31,767 bases of DNA from CAZEJS01 sp964512645 (GCA_964512645.1 CAZEJS010000032.1:1-31767); one strand, 5' to 3'; shown: positions 23,276 to 31,667, counted from the first letter of the stretch. The notes: generated by a model from the sequence alone, not told the origin. Program-made: numbers and translations.

Positions 23276-24991
23276 ATGGACCACACGATCAAGGTCGGGG
23301 GGGCGGCGGGTCAGGGGCTGCAGACCGTGGGGGGGTTTCTCGCCCGGGTTTTCGCCCGCTCCGGCTACCATGTCTTCGCATTCCAGGACTACGAGTCCCG
23401 GGTCCGCGGCGGCCACAACTTCTACCAGTTGAGGTTCTCGGACCTGCGGGTGCTCGCGCCCCGGCGGCCGGTCGACATCCTGGTCGCGCTGGACCGCGAG
23501 AGCGTCGACCTGCACGCGGGCGAGCTCGTCGCGGACGGCTTCGTGGTCTACGACCCTTCGGAGCTCAAACGGACGTTCGAGTCCGACCGTTTCGTCGCCG
23601 TGCCTTTCGGCGAGATAGCCGAACGCAACGGCGGCGACAGGGTCATGTCGAACACCGCGGCCTCGGGGGCGGTGCTGGGGATGCTGGGAATGAGCCCGGA
23701 CCTGCTGGACGTGGTGGTGGAGGATGCCTTCGCCGCAAAGCCCGGCGTAATCGAGGCCAACAGGCGGGTCGCCCGGGCGGGCTGGGATTACGGCGGCTCG
23801 AACTGCCCGCGATGCGCATTTCGTCCCGCGCCCCGGGACACCGCGAAGCTCCTCGTCGAGGGAAACCAGGCGGTCGCGCTGGCCGCCATCGCGTCCGGCT
23901 GCAGGTTTTACTCCGGGTACCCGATGACGCCGACGACTGGGATACTCGACTTCATGGCCATGCACGCCGAACGTCACGAGATCGTGGTCGAGCAGGCCGA
24001 GGACGAGATAAGCGCCATCAACATGGTGCTGGGCGCCTCCTACGCCGGCCTGCGCTCGATGACGTCAACCTCCGGGGGAGGGTTCGCGCTCATGGTCGAG
24101 GGGCTCTCCCTCGCGGGGATGACCGAGACGCCCCTGGTCATCGTCCTCGGCCAGCGGCCCGGACCGGCCACCGGCCTTCCCACCAGGACCGAGCAGGCGG
24201 ACCTCCTGTTCGCGCTCTTCGCCGGTCACGGCGAGGTTCCCCGGGTCGTCTTCGCCCCGGGGAACCCCGGGCAGGCCATGCGGCTCGTCAACAAGGCCTT
24301 CGACCTCACGGAGAAGTACCAGGTGCCCGCCATCGTGCTCACGGACCAGCACCTGGCCGATTCGTCGTGGTCGCTGGACGGCATCGACCCCGGCAGCTTC
24401 ACCTGGCGCGATTACCGGCTGCGCGGGGACGCATTCGGGTCACTCGAGGAGTACCGGCGACACGCCTTCACCAGCGACGGCGTCTCGCCAATGGCGGTTC
24501 CCGGCGACGCGCCGCATCTCGTGGTCACCGACTCCGACGAACACGACGAGTCCGGCCACCTGACCGAGGACGCAGTCATCCGCCGTCGGATGGTCGAGAA
24601 GCGCTACCACCTCAAGCTCCCGAACATCAGCGCGGAGATAAGTCCGCCCGAGTTGTACGGGAGTGACCGTCCGGACCTCCTGCTGGTCGGCTGGGGCTCG
24701 AGCTACGGCGTGATGAAGGAGGCGGTGGAACACCTTTCGGCAACCCGCGACGCCGCGATGCTGCATTTCAGCGAGCTCCAGCCCTTTCCAGGCGAGAGCA
24801 TGGGCTGGTACGTCGACCTGATGCGCGGCGCCGGGGAGGCCATATGTGTCGAGAACAACGCGGGCGGGCGGTTCGCCCGCCTGCTGAGGATGGAGACCGG
24901 GTACACCTTCCGGCGTTCCATCCTGAAGTACGACGGCAGGCCTTTCACCGTCGAGGAACTGCTGGAGGAGATAGATGGCCACCCTGGATGA
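23276..24991 (+). CDS. korA: 2-oxoacid:ferredoxin oxidoreductase, fused gamma-alpha subunit
   Basis: A 571-residue KorA/OorA-type subunit. Residues 1-180 form the gamma domain (GGAAGQGLQTVG at 8-19; DYESRVRGGHNFYQ). A linker with CPRC (177-180) leads to the alpha domain, which opens LVEGNQAVALAAIASGCRFYSGYPMTPTTGIL (193-224), and a transketolase-C-like domain (DLLLVGWGSSYGVMKEA) closes it. With the beta subunit it oxidatively decarboxylates a 2-oxoacid to acyl-CoA, reducing ferredoxin. Fused gamma-alpha with a separate beta and no ferredoxin subunit is the 2-oxoglutarate-type (KorAB) layout, so succinyl-CoA formation is the best guess. ATG start with a weak site (GGGGCGG). It overlaps korB by 17 bases. 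Confidence 0.92.
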   Translation: MDHTIKVGGAAGQGLQTVGGFLARVFARSGYHVFAFQDYESRVRGGHNFYQLRFSDLRVLAPRRPVDILVALDRESVDLHAGELVADGFVVYDPSELKRTFESDRFVAVPFGEIAERNGGDRVMSNTAASGAVLGMLGMSPDLLDVVVEDAFAAKPGVIEANRRVARAGWDYGGSNCPRCAFRPAPRDTAKLLVEGNQAVALAAIASGCRFYSGYPMTPTTGILDFMAMHAERHEIVVEQAEDEISAINMVLGASYAGLRSMTSTSGGGFALMVEGLSLAGMTETPLVIVLGQRPGPATGLPTRTEQADLLFALFAGHGEVPRVVFAPGNPGQAMRLVNKAFDLTEKYQVPAIVLTDQHLADSSWSLDGIDPGSFTWRDYRLRGDAFGSLEEYRRHAFTSDGVSPMAVPGDAPHLVVTDSDEHDESGHLTEDAVIRRRMVEKRYHLKLPNISAEISPPELYGSDRPDLLLVGWGSSYGVMKEAVEHLSATRDAAMLHFSELQPFPGESMGWYVDLMRGAGEAICVENNAGGRFARLLRMETGYTFRRSILKYDGRPFTVEELLEEIDGHPG

Positions 24992-25829
24992 TTACAAAGG
25001 GCTCAAGCCGGCCTGGTGCCCCGGGTGCGGTAACTTCGGCATACTTACGGCCTTCAGGCGCGCCATGTTCGAACTCGAGGTCGAACCGCACGAGTTCGTC
25101 GTCGTATCGGGCATAGGCCAGTCCGGCAAGTTCCCCCACTACACCAGGTGCAACACTTTCAACGGCCTCCACGGCCGGACGCTCCCGGTCGCCACCGGCA
25201 TCCGGCTCGCCAACCACGACCTGCCGGTCTGGGCGTTCGCCGGCGACGGTGACTGCTACGGCGAAGGAGGCAACCACTGGCTCCACGCGATGCGGCGTAA
25301 CATCGGGGTGAAGCTGGTGGTGCACGACAACCAGGTGTACGGCCTGACCAAAGGGCAGCCTTCCCCTACCAGCCTGCCCGGAATGAACGTCACCAGCATG
25401 CCGACCGGGGTCCTGGTCGACGCGCTCAACCCGCTCCCGGTGGCGCTGGCGGCCGGGTGCGGGTTCGTCGCCCGCGGGTTCTCCGGGGACGTCGACGAGC
25501 TCGCGGACCTGTTCAAGGAAGCATGGAGGTACCGGGGGTTCGCGCTGCTCGACGTGCTGCAGCCCTGCGTCACCTGGAACAAGCTGAACACCTACGCCTG
25601 GTACCGGCAGCGCTGCCGTCCGGTCGGGCCGGATCACGACCCCACTGACTTCGACAAGGCTTTCGAGCTGGCGAGGCGGTTCGGCGACAGCATCCCGACG
25701 GGCGTGCTGTACCGCGTTGAGCGCCGGACCTACGAGGAGAAGCTGCCGGTCCTTGCGGGCGGGCCTCCGCTGACCGGGCGGCCGCAGGGACCCCGCCGCC
25801 TGGAGCAGACAATCCGCGAGTTCCACTGA
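24975..25829 (+). CDS. korB: 2-oxoacid:ferredoxin oxidoreductase, beta subunit
   Basis: A 284-residue TPP-binding subunit. WCPGCGNFGI (14-23) supplies cysteines of the iron-sulfur cluster with Cys59 (HYTRCNTF) and Cys near 197 (LQPCVTWN); the TPP/Mg motif runs from GDGDCYGEGGNHW (90-102) to DNQVYGLTKGQ (118-128). It is the catalytic partner of the upstream gene and starts inside its end (ATG 24975), so the two are translationally coupled. Length fits the family. In an anaerobe it would serve an incomplete or reductive TCA branch or amino-acid fermentation. The 2-oxoglutarate preference is inferred from subunit layout, not shown. Confidence 0.93.
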   Translation: MATLDDYKGLKPAWCPGCGNFGILTAFRRAMFELEVEPHEFVVVSGIGQSGKFPHYTRCNTFNGLHGRTLPVATGIRLANHDLPVWAFAGDGDCYGEGGNHWLHAMRRNIGVKLVVHDNQVYGLTKGQPSPTSLPGMNVTSMPTGVLVDALNPLPVALAAGCGFVARGFSGDVDELADLFKEAWRYRGFALLDVLQPCVTWNKLNTYAWYRQRCRPVGPDHDPTDFDKAFELARRFGDSIPTGVLYRVERRTYEEKLPVLAGGPPLTGRPQGPRRLEQTIREFH

Positions 25830-25956
25830 AAGCCCGGCGTACCCTGCCGGGGCATTGAAGGCCGCCCGGCGGCATCGAAACGCGGGGGGTCCCCGGGGAA
25901 CGTCGCGGTACCCGCCTCCCTCGAAGCCGCCTCAGGCTCCCCCGCCGCCTCCAGAA

Positions 25957-25985
25957 AAGAAGACCGGGGCCAGCGGGCCCCGGTC
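25957..25985 (-). terminator. Intrinsic terminator of the small membrane protein gene
   Basis: GACCGGGGCC, loop of four, GGCCCCGGTC (25962-25985) is followed on the minus strand by TTCTTTTC. It lies about 30 bases after the minus-strand stop at 26013. The strong stem could also slow plus-strand transcription leaving korB. Confidence 0.75.
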
Positions 25986-26012
25986 CGTCAGCGCCGTTTC
26001 GAGAGCGTGCGA

Positions 26013-26402
26013 TCACGGCTCGGTGAAAGCCAGCTTCCAGATAACGTAGAAGTTGAACAGCGGGATAATGAGGAGTATTCCCCACCAGCTCTCGAACCCG
26101 AGCCGCTCGGCCACGTCCATCATGATCATCAGCGCCATCACCATGGTCACGATAGGGAAACAGAAGTTGAATATCAGCATGATAATGAACCAGGAGTTCT
26201 CCTTCCCGGCCATCTGGCAGAGCAGCCACAGATTGAGGAACGGGATGAACGCGAACCAGCCGTTCGGCACCCCCAGCCTGTCTGCCATCCTCATTATGCA
26301 GTACGACGAGAAGACGTACGCCGCAATGCCCACCAGGAACACCGCCAGGAAAAGCACCCACGGAAACGAGCCCCCGGTCGTGTAGACCACAGTCTGTGCC
26401 AT
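26013..26402 (-). CDS. Small multi-pass membrane protein (DUF5684-like)
   Basis: A 129-residue membrane protein. The start is ATG 26402, because AAGGGGG lies six bases upstream; the ATG two codons earlier would touch that site. Hydrophobic segments lie near residues 12-32, 47-60, 68-92 and 103-122. The pattern GVPNGWFAFIPFLNLWLLCQMAGKENSWFIIMLI resembles the 'WWAFIPFYN…AG…WW' signature of DUF5684 / signal-peptidase-associated small membrane proteins of unknown role. It is a lone minus-strand gene between korB and the MFS gene, with its own terminator. Confidence 0.78.
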   Translation of the reverse strand: MAQTVVYTTGGSFPWVLFLAVFLVGIAAYVFSSYCIMRMADRLGVPNGWFAFIPFLNLWLLCQMAGKENSWFIIMLIFNFCFPIVTMVMALMIMMDVAERLGFESWWGILLIIPLFNFYVIWKLAFTEP

Positions 26403-26618
26403 GTCCATCCCCCTTTTCTTCTGCGCGCCGGCCTTGACGTAAAATACTCCATGCGGCCCAGGGACACAAGAGCACATTCCGCCCGGCGCGCGAAGCGCTC
26501 CCCGCCCCGGCGTCTTCCGCGCTTCCGCTCCCGCAAATCACCGCGGGTGATCCCGGCAAGATTGTTGTAGTATTAGACAAAGGCACATCCCGGTAGGAAC
26601 GGCCGCGAGGGGGACATA

Positions 26619-27938
26619 CTGGAACCGGAACAGTCTTTCGGCGTCTTTCGCTATCGCTGGGTGGTTCTCGGCTCCTTCATGCTCGTGGGGGCGCTGACAC
26701 AGTTGATGTGGCTCAACTACGCCGCCATCACCACCTCGACGTCGGAGCTGACCGGCGTCGCCGGGCTGATGGGCGTCAGCGAATCGAGCGTGACGTTGCT
26801 GGCCACGATGTTCCCGCTCCTCTATATCCCCGTCTCGATACCAGCGGGCATCATCATCGACAGGAAGGGGTTCAGGTACGCGGTCCTGCTGGGCGCCGTC
26901 CTGACCGCCTGCTTCTCGTTTCTGAGGCTCTTTACCGGCAACTACGCCCTTGTCCTCATCGGGATGATCGGTATCGCCATCGGGCAGCCTTTCGTTCTCA
27001 ACAGCATCACCAAGATGGTCGCCGCCTGGTTTCCCACCGAGGAGTCGGCGCTGGCCACCGGCATAGCGACGCTGTCGCTGTTCCTGGGCATGATCGTGGC
27101 GCTGGCGCTTACGCCCGCCCTGCTCAAGGCGTTCGGGGACAGCCTGTCGGGCTTGAGGTGGTTGGTCCTTGTATACAGCGTGGCCGCCGCCGGGGGCGCG
27201 CTCCTCTTCGCGCTGTTCGGCAAAGCGAAGCCGCCCAGGCCGCCGGCGCGGACGGAGGCCGAACTGCAGGAAGAGGACGCGGCCATCAACTGGGGCAGCC
27301 TGAAGGCCATCTTCGGCCTTTACGACTTCAAGCTCCTCTGCGCGATAATCTTCATCGGAAACGGCGCGTTCGTCGGGATACTGCAGCTTACCGACCAGAT
27401 TCTCAAACCCAAGCACCCCACCATCAACCAGAGCACGGCGGGTTTCATAGGGGCGGTGATGGTGATAGCCGGAGTGGTCGGATGCGTCGTCATACCGGCG
27501 CTCTCCGACAGGTTCATGCGACGCAAGCCTTTCATAGTCATCGCCACCGCGGTGGCCATCCCCACGGTGTTCCTCCTGGCACAGCTCAACAGCACCGCGC
27601 AGATCTACGCGGTCTCGGCCGTCATGGGGTTCTTCCTCTTCAGCGCCTACCCCCTGGTGCTGACGTTCGCCGAGGAGACGACCGGACACGCCCTCACCGG
27701 CACGGCCACTTCCATCCTCCTCCTCCTCGGCAACGCCGGCGGGGTGGTGCTTACCCTGGTGATGATAGCCATGAAGCCCCTCGAGGGCGGCGGCCGGGTC
27801 TTCTACTGGTCGTTGGTCTTCCTGGTATTCCTTTTCGGTGTGGCCCTGGTCATTGCGGCGTTTCTCCGGGAGAACAATGACCTGAGCGCAGGGCCGGAGG
27901 CGTCGCGGCCCCTCCCTTCCAGGCTCGGAGAGGAGTGA
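26619..27938 (+). CDS. Major facilitator superfamily transporter
   Basis: A 12-segment MFS protein. Seen are the loop 2-3 motif GIIIDRKGFRYAVLLGA, a long central loop (KAKPPRPPARTEAELQEEDAAINW) dividing the two six-helix halves, and a second-half loop SDRFMRRKPFIV. The general shape recalls the FLVCR-like and related MFS groups, but the substrate is unknown. A GTG at 26661 begins in the middle of the conserved first helix lead-in and has no ribosome binding site. Reading upstream gives EPEQSFGVFRYRW, a normal MFS N-terminus, and the only plausible initiator is CTG at 26619, five bases after GAGGGGG. I therefore place the start there (439 residues); a conventional call would use 26661 (425 residues). 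Confidence 0.85.
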   Translation: MEPEQSFGVFRYRWVVLGSFMLVGALTQLMWLNYAAITTSTSELTGVAGLMGVSESSVTLLATMFPLLYIPVSIPAGIIIDRKGFRYAVLLGAVLTACFSFLRLFTGNYALVLIGMIGIAIGQPFVLNSITKMVAAWFPTEESALATGIATLSLFLGMIVALALTPALLKAFGDSLSGLRWLVLVYSVAAAGGALLFALFGKAKPPRPPARTEAELQEEDAAINWGSLKAIFGLYDFKLLCAIIFIGNGAFVGILQLTDQILKPKHPTINQSTAGFIGAVMVIAGVVGCVVIPALSDRFMRRKPFIVIATAVAIPTVFLLAQLNSTAQIYAVSAVMGFFLFSAYPLVLTFAEETTGHALTGTATSILLLLGNAGGVVLTLVMIAMKPLEGGGRVFYWSLVFLVFLFGVALVIAAFLRENNDLSAGPEASRPLPSRLGEE

Positions 27939-28029
27939 GGAACTCGGGGCGCCAGGCGTCGGCACGCCCCCGGCAGCCGGCGCTCCCGGTGAAGCGGGAA
28001 CAAGTTGTCCAAGACACCCTGCAGAGATG

Positions 28030-28035
28030 TATCAT
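28030..28035 (+). promoter_or_regulatory. Possible promoter of the lipoprotein gene
   Basis: TATCAT at 28030-28035 with TTGTCC at 28005-28010 (spacer 19, slightly long) lies about 70 bases upstream of the ATG at 28104. Confidence 0.35.
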
Positions 28036-28103
28036 TGGCTGGTACTGAAAACCTCGCGGACGGCCGGCTGCGGCACCGCGGCAGGCGGAACAGGAGGCAT
28101 TCC

Positions 28104-28910
28104 ATGAAGAGACTGGTCCCACTCCTACTCGTAGTACTGCTCGTCGGTGGCCTGGCGGCCGCCGGATGCGGCAACGATACGGTGAAGGCCGAAGCGCAGA
28201 AGGCCATCAGGCGGGCCACCGCGGAGCAGGCGACGGCTAAAGAGGTTGGCGTCGAGGTCTCCCCCGCCGACATCGCGAGGATCGCGTCCGCGGAGAAGAA
28301 GCTCGATAACGACTCCGTGCAGGCCCTCATCCTTGCCACCGAGGCCCGGGCCAACATCAACAACGACATACAGGACGCGGTCAACCGGGCAAGGGCGACG
28401 TTCGACGCCTCGGCCGGGGCGGCCCAGACGATCATCTCCAGGGCCCCCGCGGGAACGGACATAGCACAGGCGCAGCAGTCCCTTGCCACCGCGAAGACCA
28501 AGGCCGACCAGGCCAGGACGATGGACGACTGGTACAACCCCGCAAACGGGGCGATCTACTTCGCGAACCTGGCCGGCCAGCAGGCCGCGGCGGCGGCGGT
28601 CGCCCGGGCGAGCGCGCAGGCCGCTCAGGCCGAAATACAGCGCATCCACCAGAGTGCCGTGCAGCTCGTGGCGCTGATGAGAGACTACATCACCGCCCGC
28701 GGCGGCAATCCCGCGGACTACAAGCTGGGCATCGCCAAGGTCAGCGCCGACGCCAACTGGGCGGTGGGCCACGCCACCCCGATCACATCGACACCCGGCA
28801 GCTCCCCGGTGAACTTCCTGTTCCAGTACGCCAACGGGGCATGGGTTCTCAAAGCCGCCCCATCGTGGACGCCGGGCCAGTTCGGCGCGCCGGTCGACAT
28901 GGTCCCCTGA
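28104..28910 (+). CDS. Lipoprotein with Ala-rich helical region
   Basis: A 268-residue lipoprotein starting at ATG 28104 behind CAGGAGGCATTCC; the longer frame from 28005 overlaps the probable promoter. MKRLVPLLLVVLLVGGLAAAGC ends in a lipobox with Cys22 as the lipidated residue. Residues 25-190 are rich in Ala, Gln and charged residues with heptad-like spacing and should be largely helical, possibly coiled coil. The last 60 residues (SADANWAVGHATPITSTPG…GAWVLKAAP) read like a small beta unit. No enzyme motif is seen. It would be anchored on the outer face of the membrane; function unknown. Confidence 0.85.
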   Translation: MKRLVPLLLVVLLVGGLAAAGCGNDTVKAEAQKAIRRATAEQATAKEVGVEVSPADIARIASAEKKLDNDSVQALILATEARANINNDIQDAVNRARATFDASAGAAQTIISRAPAGTDIAQAQQSLATAKTKADQARTMDDWYNPANGAIYFANLAGQQAAAAAVARASAQAAQAEIQRIHQSAVQLVALMRDYITARGGNPADYKLGIAKVSADANWAVGHATPITSTPGSSPVNFLFQYANGAWVLKAAPSWTPGQFGAPVDMVP

Positions 28911-28920
28911 GACGGCACCA

Positions 28921-28970
28921 GGACAACAGGAGACACGGAAGACCCCCCCGGCGGGGGTCTTCTGTTGTCC
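28921..28970 (+). terminator. Two-part hairpin terminator after the lipoprotein
   Basis: The inner stem AAGACCCCC / GGGGGTCTT (28939-28947, 28953-28961, five-base loop) is flanked by an outer perfect stem GGACAACAG / CTGTTGTCC (28921-28929, 28962-28970) with nine unpaired bases on the 5' side only. The U content after the inner stem is modest (CTGTTGT). Confidence 0.7.
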
Positions 28971-29112
28971 ATGCGGCAGGCGGGGCCGGCTCGCGTGCAC
29001 GGCGCCGGGGACGTCCCGCGCCCGGCTCCACTCGACAGGCGACACCGTGCCCGCCGCCCTCGCCGTACGCGTCCTCGCCGTGCGCGCCCTCGCCCGCCCT
29101 CCAGCACGGCTG

Positions 29113-29141
29113 TTGCGGTATCCGGAGACCCGGTCTATAGT
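29113..29141 (+). promoter_or_regulatory. Promoter of the epimerase gene
   Basis: TTGCGG (29113-29118), a 17-base spacer and TATAGT (29136-29141). The start site would be near 29148, leaving a leader of about 66 bases. A nine-base direct repeat CTGTTGCGG at 29110-29118 and 29142-29150 overlaps the -35 and the start region. Confidence 0.65.
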
Positions 29142-29213
29142 CTGTTGCGGCACGCCGCGGTCGAGTGCGCCTGACCGCGGCGGAAGAGGAAGAATACCGA
29201 CGGGAGGCTTGCC

Positions 29214-30428
29214 TTGAAGACAGACATTGTCACCGGGGGATGCGGACTGACAGGGACCTACCTGATCAAACACCTCGTGGACGAGGGAAGAAATGTCAGG
29301 GCGACAGACCTGGCCGGCGCGTACGATTCGCCGAAGGCCGTGGACCTCCGCAGGGCCGTTGACCTCGATTTCGAGCGGGACGGAGTGGAATGGGTCCCTT
29401 CCGACCTGACCGACAGGAAGACCCTGCCCCCGCTCTTCGAAGGCGATACCGGGTGCCTCTACCACACGGCATCGCTCTACGACTACTCCGCTCCCTGGCA
29501 AGCGCTCGAGAAGGTCAATATCGAGGGCGTGAAGAACCTGCTGGACGCCGCCGGGAACGGAGGGATAGAGCGGATGATCCACTGGTCCACCTGCGGGGTC
29601 TTCGGGCACCCCAACTTCCCGGGGTCCTACCTCGAGGGCAGGGCGCTCAGGCCGGCGCTGGAGTTCCTCTGGAACGTGCTGGTGAGGCCCTGGAAGAAGG
29701 ACCCGGCTTTCAAGCGTCCCGGGCGGAAGCCGACCAACCAGCCTATGACCGAGGGGCGGTCAAACCCCAGGAACACCGACGGGGACCGGCCCGTCGGGAC
29801 GTACTTGAGCAACGAGTACAGCCGCTCCAAGTGGATACAGGAGCAGTTGGTGTGGAAGGCCTACCGCGAGACGGGCCTGCCGGTGACGGTTGTGCGGCCC
29901 GCCCCCATCTACGGTCCGGGGTCGGACTACGGGGTCACCGGACTGCTTATCGAGATGTCCGAAGGACTGCTTCCGTTGTATCCCGCCGCGAGCAAGTTCC
30001 TGATGTTCGGGGGGAACGTGCACGCGCGCGACATCGCCAGGGCCGCGGTGTTCCTCGCCGGGACGCCGGAAAGCATCGGGGAGGACTACAACGTCGCCGA
30101 TAGCGACCTGCTCACCCACCGGGAAGCGATCGAGACCGCTTCGAAACTGCTGGGCAGGCGCGTTCGTTTCTTGCCCGGGATACCAATGCCGCTCTGGCAG
30201 CAGGTGGTCCGGGGGGTGTCCGCCGCGAACTACTTCCTGGAGAAGCGTTTTCCCTCATACACCCGCAGCAGGGTTCTGGACAGGGGACAGATCACCTACC
30301 TGACCATGGGCATCTGGATATCGAACAGGAAGATCAGAGACCTCGGGTTCGAGTTCGAATACCGCGATTTCCGCGAAGGGCTGGCCGACACCATCGCCTG
30401 GCTGATCGAAGACGGGCGGATCCAGTAG
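29214..30428 (+). CDS. NAD-dependent epimerase/dehydratase (extended SDR)
   Basis: A 404-residue extended short-chain dehydrogenase. The NAD-binding motif is VTGGCGLTGTYL (residues 6-17), an acidic residue follows strand 2 (RATDLAGAY), and the catalytic pair is in YSRSKWIQEQL, a YxxxK motif near residue 202. A Ser/Thr in MIHWSTCGVFG completes the triad. Members act on nucleotide sugars, sterol-like alcohols or other hydroxyl compounds; the substrate is unknown. The length, somewhat above the usual 310-340, comes from an insertion around residues 140-195 that is rich in Arg, Lys and Pro (RPWKKDPAFKRPGRKPTNQ). The start is TTG 29214, six bases after GGGAGG. It has its own promoter and converges on the Rnk-like gene. 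Confidence 0.88.
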   Translation: MKTDIVTGGCGLTGTYLIKHLVDEGRNVRATDLAGAYDSPKAVDLRRAVDLDFERDGVEWVPSDLTDRKTLPPLFEGDTGCLYHTASLYDYSAPWQALEKVNIEGVKNLLDAAGNGGIERMIHWSTCGVFGHPNFPGSYLEGRALRPALEFLWNVLVRPWKKDPAFKRPGRKPTNQPMTEGRSNPRNTDGDRPVGTYLSNEYSRSKWIQEQLVWKAYRETGLPVTVVRPAPIYGPGSDYGVTGLLIEMSEGLLPLYPAASKFLMFGGNVHARDIARAAVFLAGTPESIGEDYNVADSDLLTHREAIETASKLLGRRVRFLPGIPMPLWQQVVRGVSAANYFLEKRFPSYTRSRVLDRGQITYLTMGIWISNRKIRDLGFEFEYRDFREGLADTIAWLIEDGRIQ

Positions 30429-30453
30429 AGAGGACCCGCCGGGGACGGGGAGA

Positions 30454-30876
30454 TTACAGGTCGTAGTCGCCGGCCGACTCAGGCTGGTACGGGAGGTCCT
30501 TCACCAGCAACCTGCGCCTTCCCCCGGGTACGTCCCACTCCACTACGTCGCCTTTCCGGTAGCCGATGATCGCGGTACCGATGGGCGCGAGCACCGATAC
30601 CCTGCCCTCACCGCCGTCGGTATCCGAGGGGAAACTGAGCGTGAGCTCCAGCGTCTCGCCGGAATCGAGGTCCTCCAGCACCACACGGGAGTTCATCGTC
30701 ACCACGTCGAGCGGTATCTCCTGCGAGTTCACGACGACCGCCCTCCCCAGCTCATCGCTGAGCTCCTTGAGGTGCTTGCTGTCGCGAAGCGCCCTGTTGC
30801 GCATGCCGCCGATGAGGCTCTTCAGCCTCTCGAGGTCGTAGTCCGTTATGACTATCTGCTTCACGCCCGGTTCCAT
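30454..30876 (-). CDS. rnk: Rnk/GreA-type regulator (nucleoside diphosphate kinase regulator)
   Basis: A 140-residue protein matching Rnk, a GreA/GreB C-terminal-domain relative that binds RNA polymerase but lacks the long coiled-coil finger. Evidence: the N-terminal short helices IVITDYDLERLKSLIGG, then the FKBP-like domain VVTMNSRVVLEDLDSGETLELTLSFP, RVSVLAPIGTAIIGYRKGDVVEWDVPGG and YQPESAGDYDL at the end, the family's C-terminal signature. Length agrees with Rnk (about 136). ATG start with AGGAGG upstream at 30891-30886. It has a separate promoter and faces the epimerase gene with a 25-base gap. Confidence 0.9.
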   Translation of the reverse strand: MEPGVKQIVITDYDLERLKSLIGGMRNRALRDSKHLKELSDELGRAVVVNSQEIPLDVVTMNSRVVLEDLDSGETLELTLSFPSDTDGGEGRVSVLAPIGTAIIGYRKGDVVEWDVPGGRRRLLVKDLPYQPESAGDYDL

Positions 30877-30947
30877 TCAAAAAACCTCCTGTAGGCAAAG
30901 GGTTGCGCGAGGAGAACTGGAGGATCGATATATTGCTCAATGTAATT

Positions 30948-30956
30948 AGTATACCA
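30948..30956 (-). promoter_or_regulatory. Extended -10 (TGGTATACT) of the Rnk-like gene
   Basis: TGGTATACT on the minus strand fits the extended -10 pattern in an AT-rich island (30925-30957) of otherwise GC-rich DNA. The start would be near 30941, leaving a leader of about 65 bases. The -35 is not clear. Confidence 0.6.
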
Positions 30957-31124
30957 CGTTCCGCCCGCGTCCACCCGTGGTTCGCCGGGTGCGGACGGAT
31001 GAGTCCGGGCAACGGCGCGGTCCGCAGCGGCATGACGCCTGGCGGCCACCCTTGACCACCTCGTTCGGTCCTGCCCGCGCCCGGTCTGAAACTCCGGCCG
31101 GCCACCGACCGGCAGCCTCCCCAG

Positions 31125-31130
31125 TATAAT
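31125..31130 (+). promoter_or_regulatory. TATAAT -10 box of the small lipoprotein gene
   Basis: A perfect TATAAT 74 bases before the ATG at 31205. No good -35 is found at 17 bases upstream. Confidence 0.5.
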
Positions 31131-31204
31131 GGGAGGGAGTGCGACCATCAACCGACGAGTCCAGCAGCACGGCCCGATGGGCCGGTGCGCCGGAAGGAGC
31201 TGTC

Positions 31205-31603
31205 ATGAGGAAATCAATCGCGTTCGGGTTGGGGATCTCGCTGCTCATCGCCGTCCTCGCCTTCGCCGGCTGCGGCGGCGGAGGGTCCGGCGGCAAAGGG
31301 CAGTCGGGAACGCCCGAGGCCGCCGCTAAGTCTTTCTGGGAGGCATCTCTCACCGGTGACGCCGATACAAGCTGGTCGCTCCTGTCCACGCGGATACAAA
31401 CCGGCCTGGGAGACAAGAAAGCCTGGGCAGACTCCGGTGTCAGCAACAGCCTGGGAGACGGCAAGGTCGTTGCCGGCAAATCCACCGTCGAGGGAGACAG
31501 CGCCACCGTCAAGGTCAAGGTGCTCAACGGCGGCCGGGAGATCTTTTCCCACGATACCAAACTGGTCAGGGAGAACGGCGAATGGAAGGTAGCGGCCCCC
31601 TGA
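31205..31603 (+). CDS. Small lipoprotein (DUF4878-like)
   Basis: A 132-residue lipoprotein from ATG 31205 (GGAAGGAGCTGTC upstream; the longer frame starts in the leader). MRKSIAFGLGISLLIAVLAFAGC ends in a lipobox with Cys23, followed by a Gly-rich linker. The rest, TPEAAAKSFWEASLTGDADTSWSLLS at the front and ATVKVKVLNGG…LVRENGEWKVA at the end, has the NTF2-like shape of DUF4878 lipoproteins, in which a helix pair precedes a curved sheet. No catalytic residues are recognisable. Likely membrane-anchored on the outer face; role unknown. Confidence 0.85.
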   Translation: MRKSIAFGLGISLLIAVLAFAGCGGGGSGGKGQSGTPEAAAKSFWEASLTGDADTSWSLLSTRIQTGLGDKKAWADSGVSNSLGDGKVVAGKSTVEGDSATVKVKVLNGGREIFSHDTKLVRENGEWKVAAP

Positions 31604-31645
31604 GGGGCCCGGGGGCGGCCGGGCGGGCGGGCGCCTGTCCGCCCG
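31594..31645. terminator. Two GC hairpins between convergent genes
   Basis: GGCCCC-CTGA-GGGGCC (31594-31609) places the lipoprotein's TGA stop in its loop. CGGGCGG / CCGCCCG (31624-31630, 31639-31645) follows. Neither has a T run, so termination here is uncertain, but position between convergent genes supports it. Confidence 0.4.
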
Positions 31646-31667
31646 GAATGTCCGGCGGCCGCCGCCC

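Larger units (their letters stand above)
28911..29213 (+). other. Intergenic region with hairpin and promoter
   Basis: About 300 bases between the lipoprotein and the epimerase. It holds the two-part hairpin at 28921-28970, a C/G-rich low-complexity stretch (repeated CTCGCC(G/C) words near 29055-29098) and the epimerase promoter at 29113-29141. I see no gene in it. Confidence 0.7.
30877..31204. other. Divergent promoter region, no gene seen
   Basis: About 330 bases between the Rnk-like gene (minus) and the small lipoprotein (plus). It contains an extended -10 for each direction, at 30948-30956 (minus) and 31125-31130 (plus). The rest is GC-rich with no open frame that has a start site. Confidence 0.65.
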
